Shown in pieces: positions 10,636 to 20,505 of a stretch of DNA of 64,000 nucleotides. The position numbers and the translations under genes are program-made. The notes beneath the pieces are model-generated. The model made no database searches. It saw nothing but the letters and a program-made list of their open reading frames with translations, and was not told the DNA's origin. Location: positions 106,343,981 through 106,407,980 of the forward strand of contig JALMGJ010000002.1 in assembly GCA_023362775.1 (NCBI GenBank), read 5' to 3'. This stretch comes from Charina bottae. Taxonomy: Eukaryota; Chordata; Lepidosauria; Squamata; Charinaidae. Position 1 is the first letter of the stretch. Each line of letters starts with the position of its first letter.

Positions 10636-10704
10636 TTGAGTTCCCCGTTGCGGGAGATGGGCGGTTATATAAATTTAATTAAATAAATAAATAAATAAAT
10701 AAAT
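10636..10704 (+). mobile_element. CR1/L2-type 3' tail with (AAAT)n
   Basis: The string GAGTTCCCCGTTGCGGGAGA, then TGGGCGGTTATATAAATTTA and a TAAA/AAAT run, resembles the end of the L2 element at 60582 and a weaker copy at 30575-30640. Only the last about 70 bases are present, as is usual for heavily 5'-truncated LINE copies or SINEs sharing that tail. Confidence 0.5.
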
Positions 10705-11239
10705 GTTCAAAAAACGCAGGGACAAATACCCTCTCCCTACATTTTCATCTTTAAAATCATGGAAATACACTTTTTCAACGAATACATTGATAATTATAGT
10801 TGTGTTTGTGTATGCCTTCTCATCCCTTCTATTTTAAAGGCCTTTTAATCAAATTTTGTACCAACATTTTAAAAATAAGATTACCCATTTAACTATTTGA
10901 ATTTTTTTATGCATACAATGCCATAGTACAACTCTTAGCACAGATTTTGAAATTCCTGAGTGTTAAGGGGCTAGCAGCAAATGAATCTAATGAAATCCCA
11001 TTTTTAGATATTTATCATTGTTGATAAATAATGATTTATTATTCACTATTCATATTTTTTGTTTTGACTGTTTTTGTGAGATCACAGTTCTACTTAGCAC
11101 AAAAACTGAGTTAGTAACTACACCCGAGACCTGTTCACTATCATCATTTTTTCTGAATTTCAGAACTCATGTTGCTTTTTGTGTTAGTAAGCGTCAGTTA
11201 ACTAGCTTTCTACCACTCATACATTTTTACTAATGGCTG
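10705..11239. other. AT-rich stretch without recognised features
   Basis: Nothing is supported here. The 71-codon open frame at 11018-11233 has no recognisable motif. Confidence 0.4.
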
Positions 11240-11604
11240 ATTAGTAAAATCTGTTCACTCAAAGAAGGACTCTAATTTGTATTTGATTAAAAGCGTTACA
11301 AATCCACTATGTGACCAACATTCAGAGGCGCATGCCAAACAACTTTCTCTTTCCCAAGAAGTCCTGGATGAAAGGTATACAAATTGTAATTTTTACTTAC
11401 AGCGAAATCAGATCACTTTACAAATTTTAAATAACAGAGTTAATAAGGGAAAGTGGGGATCCAGAAAAGCAGTTGTTGTTTCCCTCAGCCACCTTCACTG
11501 TGAAAGGCAGCTGGTGGATATACAGAAGGTCGAGTGGCTTCCTTCCAGAAGGGACTCTATATGCATTTTGTTATCTTTTGACCAGCCCTCCATAGTATGC
11601 ATGC
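11240..11604 (+). mobile_element. LINE-A, 5' segment (ORF1-like)
   Basis: The frame starting at 11277 reads ...LQILNNRVNKGKWGSRKAVV... and runs up to ...FDQPSIVCM. There it is interrupted by LINE-B and resumes in the same frame at 12285 (...MLFKMKPFLSRFEIYP...). The continuity across the insertion shows that 11240-11604, 12285-12668 and 17675-21660 were one plus-strand LINE. The product is an ORF1-like protein whose domain I cannot name. The 5' boundary is approximate. Confidence 0.6.
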
Positions 11605-12284
11605 AGTTTAGAATAGAATAACTTTATTACTGTGTTTGACCAGCCTTTACAGAAAAGAAAATAGTTTAGTTCAACAATCCATTGTCAGGAAAAAGGAAAA
11701 TAATAAAACAGTGAAACAATATGTCTAATTAAACATTTTGCATAATTGTATAGCTTGATAAAAAATATTTGGCCACCAGGTTTGTGAGTGTAGAATCAGC
11801 ATCCCTTAAAAAGAAATAAACGTAAAATCTATCAGTATGACCCACAAATTCAGAAATAACTGGGGAAATCAGAGCATGTCTTGGGGCATCATAAAAAGGA
11901 CACTGTATGAGGACATGGGCAAGAGTTTCTAACTCCCTGGATCCACAAGGGCAAAGTCTCTGTGAATAAGCTACCAATCTCACTGGCACCGCACTTGTAC
12001 AAAAGAACTTTGTAGTCTTGGCCTCTCTCCTGAATATTTAGGCCAACTAACTCTGGAGAAGACCAAATCAATAGTAAAAGAAAGAATTAGGGACATTGAT
12101 CACCAAATTGATATTACCAGTGCTCCCGAATTCTATTGCCAAATTCTAGATAGCTGCAAACCCTCTACTGCAGGGTATCTATACAATCTAATCCTAAGCA
12201 AATATAGATGGGCCTTTTCCAGAGCCTGCTTTGATGCCCTTCTTCTAGCACTTCTGGCAGGAAGATTTCATGGGACTCCTTATT
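11605..12284 (-). mobile_element. LINE-B, 3' end with twin-priming inversion
   Basis: On the minus strand, 11990 down to 11729 encodes a LINE C-terminal zinc region (RLCPCGSRELETLAHVLIQC), then a 3' UTR ending in AATAAAGTTATTCTATTCT at 11605. The part that should precede it (ISKYRWAFSR-like, then LLAGRFHGTPY) is present but on the plus strand at about 12045-12284, so the 5' half is inverted. This is the classic twin-priming product. The flanks CATAGTATGCATGC (11591-11604) and CATAGCATGC (12285-12294) are an imperfect target duplication. It lies inside the ORF1-like frame of LINE-A and is related to LINE-A in its C-terminal motif. Confidence 0.75.
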
Positions 12285-12668
12285 CATAGCATGCTATTTA
12301 AAATGAAGCCTTTCCTGAGTAGATTTGAGATTTACCCCATCCATGTGTTTACTAAGGAGGGAGTCAGACCCCTAATAACTTGTTCTGGCAAAAAGAGTGC
12401 TACTTCCTCCAAGCCTAATTGCAGCGACTTTAAAGCTGTTATTTCCAAGGATGTTATCTCCCCTCTGTCCTTGAGAAGTGGCAACCTGAAAAAAAGTCAC
12501 TTTATGCCTCCTACTCATCAGTGCTCGGTAGAACTATTGGAGTCAAGTTTGATTAACTCCTTCCATACTTTGCCAGACTCTGGGCAAGTGGGCATTATTA
12601 ATAGATTAGATGACTTGAAAGATCTTCTAGAAACCATGCGTAAGGCTGCAAAACCCTTAATAGATGTT
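12285..12668 (+). mobile_element. LINE-A, middle segment
   Basis: The open frame continues LINE-A ORF1 (KPFLSRFEIYPIHVF... to ...AKPLIDV). It is cut at the target site TTAATAGATGTT (12657-12668) by the composite PLE insertion and continues in frame at 17675 with TPTADIKMP. The role is unknown; the segment lies just upstream of the endonuclease region. Confidence 0.65.
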
Positions 12669-12749
12669 TGTCTATGAAGGTTCTCAGTCATCCAGGTGGA
12701 ATTGTCTGTAGCTTGAATCATGTCAACTGGATTTCTATTTTCTTAATGG

Positions 12750-15116
12750 AAAGATAATAGATTTAATTTCTAAAACAGAAACAGGAGGCCAAGTGGGAAG
12801 ATTATCCAAAGTTTGCTTATCCGTAAAATCTTGTTTAGATTTTAAAAAGATATTAGAATAAAAATCCCCCCACACTGAGGCAGGAATGGGAATATCAAAA
12901 TAAAATTTACGTTCTTTCAGTATGCCTGAAACAGCATTCCAAAAGAAGGCTGAATTTGACTCTTTTGCCCAAACTTCCAAATCCGACCATAATTTGGCTC
13001 CATAGGAAGCCTTCTTAGAAGCTATCAGTTTCTTATAATCACGCTTAGCTTTCAGCATATTAGGAAGTTTTTCCCGGATGGGACACTCTCCAGCCTGGCG
13101 CATTGCAGTTCTCAAATGTTTTCTACTAATAAAACATACAGAATCAAACCAATTAGCTCTGACTTGTCTATTCCTCAGATGGGATTTAATAATAAGGAAT
13201 TTTCTCAGAGAACGTCTTAAGTTGTCATAGCAAGTCAAAAAAAATTCTGTGCCTAAGGGCAAATAAGAAATTAAATTTCTCCAGGTCTGGGGCTGTACCG
13301 AATCCAGAAAACTGGATAGTGCTTCAGTATCAACTTTAGCCCATTTAAGTTTTCTATCTTGTCTCACTTCCAGATTTTCAAGAAACCTCTTATCACAAGG
13401 TGATTTTTTTTGAATATCAGATCTCCCTCAGAAAGAGACTAAAATTGTTTGTGATCACTGTCTTCTCCCACCAAGACTTGTATATCTTAAAACATCTCAA
13501 GTTTGTCTCTTGAAACACATATATTATCTAAAACACTACTAGAATTACCTGAATAATAAGTAAAAGGATATATAAAACCAGGATCCCTACCACCTAAAAT
13601 GTGTAAATCGCAATTATAAACCATAGAGACCAGTTGTGAACCTGCAGTATTTTTTTTAATCTCTAGAATGCCAAGGAGGAACAGATAATAAGTAATCTTC
13701 AGGTATATCATCCAAGTAGACAAAATTTTGTAGGGAAGGCCCCACCCTGGCATTAAATTCACCTACCAAAACTATAATAGCTTTTGAATATTTTACCTTT
13801 AGCCTTAAAATTGTCACTTCGAAATTTGTCCATATATTCAGTGAATAGTAAGGAGAAGAGTGAGGTAGAAGATAAACATTCAACAGTACCAATTCAAAAT
13901 TCATAGGAAAATTTAACAATTAGGTGAGAAGATGAAATGTCACTGAGAATCTGTTCTTGGGCTTGCCAGCCCAGCTCTGCCTTGGCTAAAATTGCCAGAA
14001 CTCCAGAAGCCCTCCCTTTGGTCTTAAATTTAGTCACAGGAATATACCATGAGCTAAAGCCTGGTAGATGGATCTGCTCTCTATCCAGAGGCAACCAGGT
14101 CTCATGAAGGGCTATGAGATCAAAACTTATAAAAATATCCACCAGGTCCCCATCCAAAACTGACTTTCCATCCAGCAATATTTGAAGACAATAATAGAAA
14201 ATGATCTGCATACTTGACATTTGAGGATATAGGGAAAGAATTCACATTTACTTGGGAAGGGGCATACATATTTTCCAGTCATTCCACATAAGTAATGTTA
14301 TCTAGCGTTCCATCATGATCAAAAAAGACACATTGATTTATGATGTGCCTGCCTTCTCTTTTGCAAGGTTGCCGGTTAGACTCCAAATGATTTTGAGGGC
14401 CATCAGCCTGTGGCAAAGATACATTTGTAGGTTGGCCCATCGAAGTAGTAACGGAAACCAGAGGAGGAATTAACAGACAGGAGGTATCCTCCTTAGAACG
14501 CAGTTCAACTCCTACTCCAGGGCTTTCTTCTATTTGTTGTTCCACACTAATTAGGCAACCACTCATTTCCCCTGGCTTATTTGTCTCTATTATAGTACTA
14601 TCACTCACTGCATCTGTATGAAAAAGAGTTTTATCAGGGTTCTCAAAAAGGGCATTTTTATGTCAGCAGTTGGAGTAACAACATCTATTAACTGTAGCTT
14701 GAATCATGTCAACTAGATTTCTATTTTCTTAATGGAAACGTTTCGCTCCTTATCCAAGGAGCTTCTTCAGTCTGAGCAAAGTTGGTAAGGGAATCCTAAA
14801 TATATTCCTAGGTAGCTGTGTGACCTTACACCTGGGGCTAGGTCATGGTTATATTGAGATGTAATTTTTAAGTCCTTTTATCATCTAATGGAGGGTCGTT
14901 AAAAACACCATGCTGCTGTTGAGCTTCTGAAATGGTCTTAATCTTCCTAGGCACAGAAGACAACACGGGGAGGAAGATGGGGGAGAGTTTGTGCCTGAGG
15001 CCCCCACCTCTATTCAAGGAAGGATTTTCCAAGTTGGCATAAATGGATTCCTTGACCCCTCTCTCAAACCACCTATCTTCTCTGTCTAAAATGTGAACAT
15101 TAATGTCCTCAAATGA
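12750..15116 (-). repeat. Left arm of 2.37-kb inverted repeat
   Basis: This arm is the inverse of 17250-19616. It holds LINE-A endonuclease and N-terminal RT fragments on the minus strand (12750-14691), then the PLE family 2 3' end (14692-15116). Translated fragments in the two arms are identical except for one residue noticed (T versus M in a QDF.DKQ segment) and where the homology ends. The left edge lies in a short shared TTT(C/T)CATTAA stretch that joins LINE-A to a PLE terminus. Confidence 0.9.
14741..14770 (-). ncRNA. Hammerhead-like core in PLE family 2 3' end (minus copy)
   Basis: The minus strand reads CTGAAGA, a 7-bp stem GCTCCTT/AAGGAGC closed by GGAT, then GAAAC. This is the same arrangement as the inverted partner at 17596-17625. 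PLEs are known to encode hammerhead motifs. One extra A before the stem and weak flanking stems keep this at candidate level. Confidence 0.45.
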
Positions 15117-16883
15117 GTGTCCTTTTTCTTTTAGATGAAGATAAACTGCTGACTCTGGTCCTGTGGTGTTATTTCTCCTGTGTTGTGCCATCCTCCTGTA
15201 CATAGGTTGTTTGGTTTCTCCAATGTAGAGTTCAGAGCACTCCTCACTGCACTGGATTGCATAAACTACATTGCTTTTCTTATGTTTTGGAGTTTGATCT
15301 TTGGGGTGTACAAGCCTCTGTCTCAGTGTGTTGGTGGGTTTGAAATATACAGGTATGTGGTGTTTGCCAAATATCCGTTTTATCTTTTCAGACACGCCAG
15401 CCATGTAGGGAATGACCAGGTTCTTTCGTTTACTCTGAGTCTCAGCCCTATCTGTCGCTGTTTTAGGTCTGGTAGATTTAGATTTGGTGAAGGCCCAATT
15501 TGGATATCCACAGGCCTTCAGGGCTGTTCTCAGGTGCTGATTTTCATTCTTTTTGGAATCCATGGAGGTGGGGATGGTTTCTGCTCTGTGTGACAATGTC
15601 CTGATGACTCCTAGTTTGTGCTGCAGTGGATGGTGGGAGTCAAACATCAGATATTGATCTGTGTGTGTGGGTTTCCTGTAGATCCCTATTTCTAGCTTGC
15701 CACCGGTCCCAATGAGGACTTCACAGTCTAGGAATGCCAGTCTGTTGTCCTTGGTGTCTTCTCTGGTGAAGCTAATGTTGGCATCTATAGTGTTTATATG
15801 GTCCGTGAAGGCCTGTACTTCCTGGGCCTTGATTTTGACCCAGGTGTCATCCACATACCTAAACCAGTGGGTGGGCACCGTTCCCTGGAATGTGTTGAGT
15901 GCTTTCTTCTCCACTTCTTCCATGTATAAATTGGCCACAATGGGTGACACAGGAGAACCCATGGCACAGCCGTGTTTTTGTCTGTAAAAGTCACCTCTGT
16001 ATGTGAAATAAGTGGTGATAAGACACAGGTCCAGAAGATGGCAGATCTGGTTTGGGTTGAGATGGCTTCTCCTTTCCAGGGTGCTGTCCTCTTCTAGTCT
16101 CTTCCTGACAGCGGATAGAGCATGAGTGGTGGGGATGCTGGTGAAAAGGGAGGACACATCAAAGGAGACCATAGTTTCATCTGTATCCAGTTTCAGGATC
16201 TTTGCTTTGGAAACAAATTCTTCCGAATTATGGATGTGGTGTTCAGAGTGTCCAACTAGAGGTGCTAGTATGGTAGAGAGGTGTTTGGCAATGTTGTATG
16301 TTACCGAATTGATGCTGCTGACTATGGGTCGGAGGGGTGTTCCTTCCTTGTGGATCTTAGGAAGTCCGTAGATGCAGGGGATGGCTTCTCCAGGATACAG
16401 ACGGTGGTAGGTAATCCTATCGATGGAGCCATCATGTTCCAATTGTTTCAAACTGTCTATTGCCTTTTTCTTGTAATTGTTGGTGGGGTCTCTTTTCAGT
16501 TTTTCATATGTATGGTGATCCTCCAAAAGTGAGGTAATTTTATTGTGGTAGTCTGCAGTGTTTAGAACCACTGTACATCTTCCTTTGTCAGCAGGTAAAA
16601 TGGTGATGGTTTCATCTTTGCTGAGGGCTGTCAGGGCTCTCCTCTCTTGGACGGTAAGGTTGGGGGGAGGAGGTTGAGCACTGGACAGAGCTGCAGATAT
16701 TTTAAGCCGGAGTTGTTCTGCTTCTTCAAAAGGTGGGTGGTTGTTGTGGATGGCAGATTCTGTGGCTGTAATGAGCTCCACAACCGGAACTTGCTTGGGA
16801 GTGATGGCAAAATTAAGACCTTTGGCTAGGACATCTCTCTCTGGTTGGGTAAGTTCTCTGTCTGAGAGATTTTTCACCCACAT
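14868..16883 (-). CDS. PLE family 2 reverse transcriptase with GIY-YIG endonuclease
   Basis: This 671-codon frame is open a further 121 codons upstream, to 17246, without another Met. The protein is the single-protein PLE polyprotein that copies element RNA and nicks the target. Counting from Met 16883, the blocks are ILPADKGRCTVV (about 96), PCIYGLPKIHK (169), SFDVSSLFTSI with the first catalytic Asp at 242, HGCAMGSPVSPIVANLYM (304) and RYVDD with Asp 345/346. The C-terminal GIY-YIG nuclease is VVYAIQC...ELYIGET (539-556) with the following Arg and His, about 570 residues from the start. A Cys-x3-Cys pair lies between the two nuclease halves. All key residues are present. The frame is truncated at its 5' end by the inversion junction at 17249/17250, so the true start is lost. 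It is probably not expressed as a full protein, but it is little decayed. Confidence 0.9.
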   Translation of the reverse strand: MWVKNLSDRELTQPERDVLAKGLNFAITPKQVPVVELITATESAIHNNHPPFEEAEQLRLKISAALSSAQPPPPNLTVQERRALTALSKDETITILPADKGRCTVVLNTADYHNKITSLLEDHHTYEKLKRDPTNNYKKKAIDSLKQLEHDGSIDRITYHRLYPGEAIPCIYGLPKIHKEGTPLRPIVSSINSVTYNIAKHLSTILAPLVGHSEHHIHNSEEFVSKAKILKLDTDETMVSFDVSSLFTSIPTTHALSAVRKRLEEDSTLERRSHLNPNQICHLLDLCLITTYFTYRGDFYRQKHGCAMGSPVSPIVANLYMEEVEKKALNTFQGTVPTHWFRYVDDTWVKIKAQEVQAFTDHINTIDANISFTREDTKDNRLAFLDCEVLIGTGGKLEIGIYRKPTHTDQYLMFDSHHPLQHKLGVIRTLSHRAETIPTSMDSKKNENQHLRTALKACGYPNWAFTKSKSTRPKTATDRAETQSKRKNLVIPYMAGVSEKIKRIFGKHHIPVYFKPTNTLRQRLVHPKDQTPKHKKSNVVYAIQCSEECSELYIGETKQPMYRRMAQHRRNNTTGPESAVYLHLKEKGHSFEDINVHILDREDRWFERGVKESIYANLENPSLNRGGGLRHKLSPIFLPVLSSVPRKIKTISEAQQQHGVFNDPPLDDKRT

Positions 16884-17249
16884 GTTCTTTTTGTCCTCTG
16901 TGGTCCTGTTGTTGTTGTTCCTCCCAGTGGTTTCTCCAGTTCCTTGTTTCTGCTTGCTGCGAGAAAGAAGAATGTCAAATTTTTTAGTTTGCCTCTCCTT
17001 TGTCTTGTGATGCTGGGCCAGCTGTACTTTATTGCCAAGCTGAATAACTCTATCCAGGATTGGGTCAGGAAGGGTGGCTGTGAGTTCCTGGTGAAGGTTT
17101 TCAAAATTGTATTGCAGGGCATCAATGGTGAAGTGGACTTGCCTTATTCTTTCATTTAGAAGATGTCTTTGTGCCTGCTGCAGGATCTGATCTGCTCTGT
17201 GACCCTTAACTGTAGATTGCAGGCGTAGGCTTGTCGGGATGAGTATTTA

Positions 17250-17674
17250 TCATTTGAGGACATTAATGTTCACATTTTAGACAGAGAAGATAGGTGGTTT
17301 GAGAGAGGGGTCAAGGAATCCATTTATGCCAACTTGGAAAATCCTTCCTTGAATAGAGGTGGGGGCCTCAGGCACAAACTCTCCCCCATCTTCCTCCCCG
17401 TGTTGTCTTCTGTGCCTAGGAAGATTAAGACCATTTCAGAAGCTCAACAGCAGCATGGTGTTTTTAACGACCCTCCATTAGATGATAAAAGGACTTAAAA
17501 ATTACATCTCAATATAACCATGACCTAGCCCCAGGTGTAAGGTCACACAGCTACCTAGGAACATATTTAGGATTCCCTTACCAACTTTGCTCAGACTGAA
17601 GAAGCTCCTTGGATAAGGAGCGAAACGTTTCCATTAAGAAAATAGAAATCTAGTTGACATGATTCAAGCTACAG
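17250..17674 (+). mobile_element. PLE family 2 3' end, plus-strand copy
   Basis: This encodes the end of the GIY-YIG protein (from the VHILDREDRWF region to the stop) and the 3' UTR, ending CAAGCTACAG next to the target repeat at 17675. It is the inverse of 14692-15116. Compared with the terminus at 12669, it lacks the last about 37 bases. Confidence 0.85.
17596..17625 (+). ncRNA. Hammerhead-like core in PLE family 2 3' end (plus copy)
   Basis: CTGAAGA at 17596-17602, stem GCTCCTT-GGAT-AAGGAGC, then GAAAC at 17622-17626. This is the CUGANGA/GAAA core of a hammerhead with a strong stem II. A third copy with a weakened stem lies at 52294-52324. Confidence 0.45.
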
Positions 17675-18998
17675 TTAATAGATGTTGTTACTCCAACTGC
17701 TGACATAAAAATGCCCTTTTTGAGAACCCTGATAAAACTCTTTTTCATACAGATGCAGTGAGTGATAGTACTATAATAGAGACAAATAAGCCAGGGGAAA
17801 TGAGTGGTTGCCTAATTAGTGTGGAACAACAAATAGAAGAAAGCCCTGGAGTAGGAGTTGAACTGCGTTCTAAGGAGGATACCTCCTGTCTGTTAATTCC
17901 TCCTCTGGTTTCCGTTACTACTTCGATGGGCCAACCTACAAATGTATCTTTGCCACAGGCTGATGGCCCTCAAAATCATTTGGAGTCTAACCGGCAACCT
18001 TGCAAAAGAGAAGGCAGGCACATCATAAATCAATGTGTCTTTTTTGATCATGATGGAACGCTAGATAACATTACTTATGTGGAATGACTGGAAAATATGT
18101 ATGCCCCTTCCCAAGTAAATGTGAATTCTTTCCCTATATCCTCAAATGTCAAGTATGCAGATCATTTTCTATTATTGTCTTCAAATATTGCTGGATGGAA
18201 AGTCAGTTTTGGATGGGGACCTGGTGGATATTTTTATAAGTTTTGATCTCATAGCCCTTCATGAGACCTGGTTGCCTCTGGATAGAGAGCAGATCCATCT
18301 ACCAGGCTTTAGCTCATGGTATATTCCTGTGACTAAATTTAAGACCAAAGGGAGGGCTTCTGGAGTTCTGGCAATTTTAGCCAAGGCAGAGCTGGGCTGG
18401 CAAGCCCAAGAACAGATTCTCAGTGACATTTCATCTTCTCACCTAATTGTTAAATTTTCCTATGAATTTTGAATTGGTACTGTTGAATGTTTATCTTCTA
18501 CCTCACTCTTCTCCTTACTATTCACTGAATATATGGACAAATTTCGAAGTGACAATTTTAAGGCTAAAGGTAAAATATTCAAAAGCTATTATAGTTTTGG
18601 TAGGTGAATTTAATGCCAGGGTGGGGCCTTCCCTACAAAATTTTGTCTACTTGGATGATATACCTGAAGATTACTTATTATCTGTTCCTCCTTGGCATTC
18701 TAGAGATTAAAAAAAATACTGCAGGTTCACAACTGGTCTCTATGGTTTATAATTGCGATTTACACATTTTAGGTGGTAGGGATCCTGGTTTTATATATCC
18801 TTTTACTTATTATTCAGGTAATTCTAGTAGTGTTTTAGATAATATATGTGTTTCAAGAGACAAACTTGAGATGTTTTAAGATATACAAGTCTTGGTGGGA
18901 GAAGACAGTGATCACAAACAATTTTAGTCTCTTTCTGAGGGAGATCTGATATTCAAAAAAAATCACCTTGTGATAAGAGGTTTCTTGAAAATCTGGAA

Positions 18999-19784
18999 GT
19001 GAGACAAGATAGAAAACTTAAATGGGCTAAAGTTGATACTGAAGCACTATCCAGTTTTCTGGATTCGGTACAGCCCCAGACCTGGAGAAATTTAATTTCT
19101 TATTTGCCCTTAGGCACAGAATTTTTTTTGACTTGCTATGACAACTTAAGACGTTCTCTGAGAAAATTCCTTATTATTAAATCCCATCTGAGGAATAGAC
19201 AAGTCAGAGCTAATTGGTTTGATTCTGTATGTTTTATTAGTAGAAAACATTTGAGAACTGCAATGCGCCAGGCTGGAGAGTGTCCCATCCGGGAAAAACT
19301 TCCTAATATGCTGAAAGCTAAGCGTGATTATAAGAAACTGATAGCTTCTAAGAAGGCTTCCTATGGAGCCAAATTATGGTCGGATTTGGAAGTTTGGGCA
19401 AAAGAGTCAAATTCAGCCTTCTTTTGGAATGCTGTTTCAGGCATACTGAAAGAACGTAAATTTTATTTTGATATTCCCATTCCTGCCTCAGTGTGGGGGG
19501 ATTTTTATTCTAATATCTTTTTAAAATCTAAACAAGATTTTATGGATAAGCAAACTTTGGATAATCTTCCCACTTGGCCTCCTGTTTCTGTTTTAGAAAT
19601 TAAATCTATTATCTTTTCATTAAAATCTAATAAGACACCCGGTGAAGATTTTCTGCCTCCAGAACTATTCAAGACTTACATGGACTGGTGGGTGTTCTTA
19701 CTAGCAGGATTATTTTCTCCTATAAATAATACTGGTTGTATTCCTGCAGGTTGGGAAGTTGCCATTATTGTCCCCGCACATTAA
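18999..19784 (+). pseudogene. LINE-A reverse transcriptase, N-terminal fragment
   Basis: This 261-codon open stretch covers the thumb-proximal linker and first RT box of LINE-A: Trp-rich LSSFLDSVQPQTWRNL at the start, then SNKTPGEDFLPPELFK and GWEVAIIVPAH at the end, where a stop falls just before the expected KKGD...NNYRP box. That box is readable in another frame after 19784. No Met-defined start is meaningful. The first about 206 codons are duplicated in inverted orientation at 12750-13367. Confidence 0.8.
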
Positions 19785-19893
19785 AAAGGGGATAGAGGTA
19801 ATCCAAACAATTACAGACCTAAATGCCTTATTGAAAATGTATGCAAAGCATCTGTTGAACAAAATTGAAGTTTGGGTTTTGTAGAATAACCTC

Positions 19894-20505
19894 TTGGTGG
19901 AGGAACAAGCAGAATTTAGGCTAGAGTGTTGCTTTACCCTATACCATCTTGTATCAAAGCATTTAAAGATGGGTAAGAAATTGCTTACCGCATTTATAGA
20001 CCTAAGTGTGGCCTTTGACTTGATAAATAGAAATGTCTTATGGAAGAAACTGGCAGATCTAAATATGGATCCCAGACTCCTTTTTCTGGTTAAATCTCTT
20101 TATTCTAATACACAGGTGAAAATTCGCACTGGTGTAGATGGAGCCCTGACTAAGAGTATACCTACTAATGTCAGTGTTAGACAGGGTTGTGTATTAGCAC
20201 CTATGCTTTTTAATCTTTATGTTAATGACTTACCAGGTTTTCTGCATGTGGCAAATACACATATGCCCAAAATCTTTAATAGATTTATTAATATTCTATT
20301 ATATGCAGATGATATGGTTTTATTAGCCCATTCTCAAATTAGCCTAAGAAGATTGCTGCAAAAGCTAAGTTCCTATAGCACTCTCAATACTCTAATTATT
20401 AATAAAAGTAAATCTAAAGTGCTGGTATTCAGTAAAAAAAATGTGAAATACAATTGGCAAATAAAGGGAGAATCCATTGAACAAGTGAATTATTATACCT
20501 ATTGA
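19894..20505 (+). pseudogene. LINE-A reverse transcriptase, catalytic fragment
   Basis: These 203 codons contain EEQAEFRLE, the first catalytic block AFIDLSVAFDLINR, VRQGCVLAPMLFNLYVNDL and the active-site block LLYADDMVLL with both aspartates, then LIINKSKSKVLVF. The frame stops at 20505, and the following thumb and C-terminal parts are scattered over other frames to 21599. The catalytic residues are preserved but the protein is broken on both sides. The segment is outside the inverted repeat, so it exists once. Confidence 0.85.

Larger units (their letters stand above)
8150..10640 (+). mobile_element. Penelope-like element, family 1 (decayed)
   Basis: Broken frames in order give a PLE. An N-terminal region (8361-8804) has a WVVNMSSHPLS motif. 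Reverse transcriptase blocks ILPSDKGHTTVI and PCFYGCPKIHK (8578-9087), MVSFDVTALFTSID and GTPMGSPLSG (9158-9571) follow. A C-terminal part (9701-10012) leads into a GIY-YIG nuclease segment (HYVGQVGRRLAERIHEHQ) near 10030-10090. Frameshifts and stops separate the blocks, and the stretch with the catalytic Y-V-D-D is missing after ALPRF. The 3' region has TATATAAA (10512-10519) and a ribozyme-like core. Fragments of the same family recur at 51857 and 63694. Confidence 0.85.
12669..17674 (-). mobile_element. Composite PLE family 2 insertion with 12-bp target duplication
   Basis: A 5006-base block is flanked by TTAATAGATGTT at 12657-12668 and 17675-17686 and interrupts LINE-A. From left to right it contains four parts: a minus-strand PLE 3' terminus (12669 to about 12749); an inverted copy of LINE-A sequence (about 12750-14691) matching 17675-19616; a minus-strand PLE body and 3' end (14692-17249) with a long open frame; and a plus-strand PLE 3' end (17250-17674). 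Both outer ends are thus PLE 3' ends facing outward. Paired positions obey left + right = 32366 with no length change, so the arms are nearly identical. Confidence 0.8.
17250..19616 (+). repeat. Right arm of 2.37-kb inverted repeat
   Basis: This is the partner of 12750-15116. The 2133-base spacer between the arms (15117-17249) is the upstream part of the PLE frame. The arm consists of the PLE 3' end (17250-17674) and the start of the third LINE-A segment. Confidence 0.9.

Noticed and set aside
15180..17010. Plus-strand frames of 60-137 codons
   Set aside because: They are antisense shadows of the PLE family 2 polyprotein.
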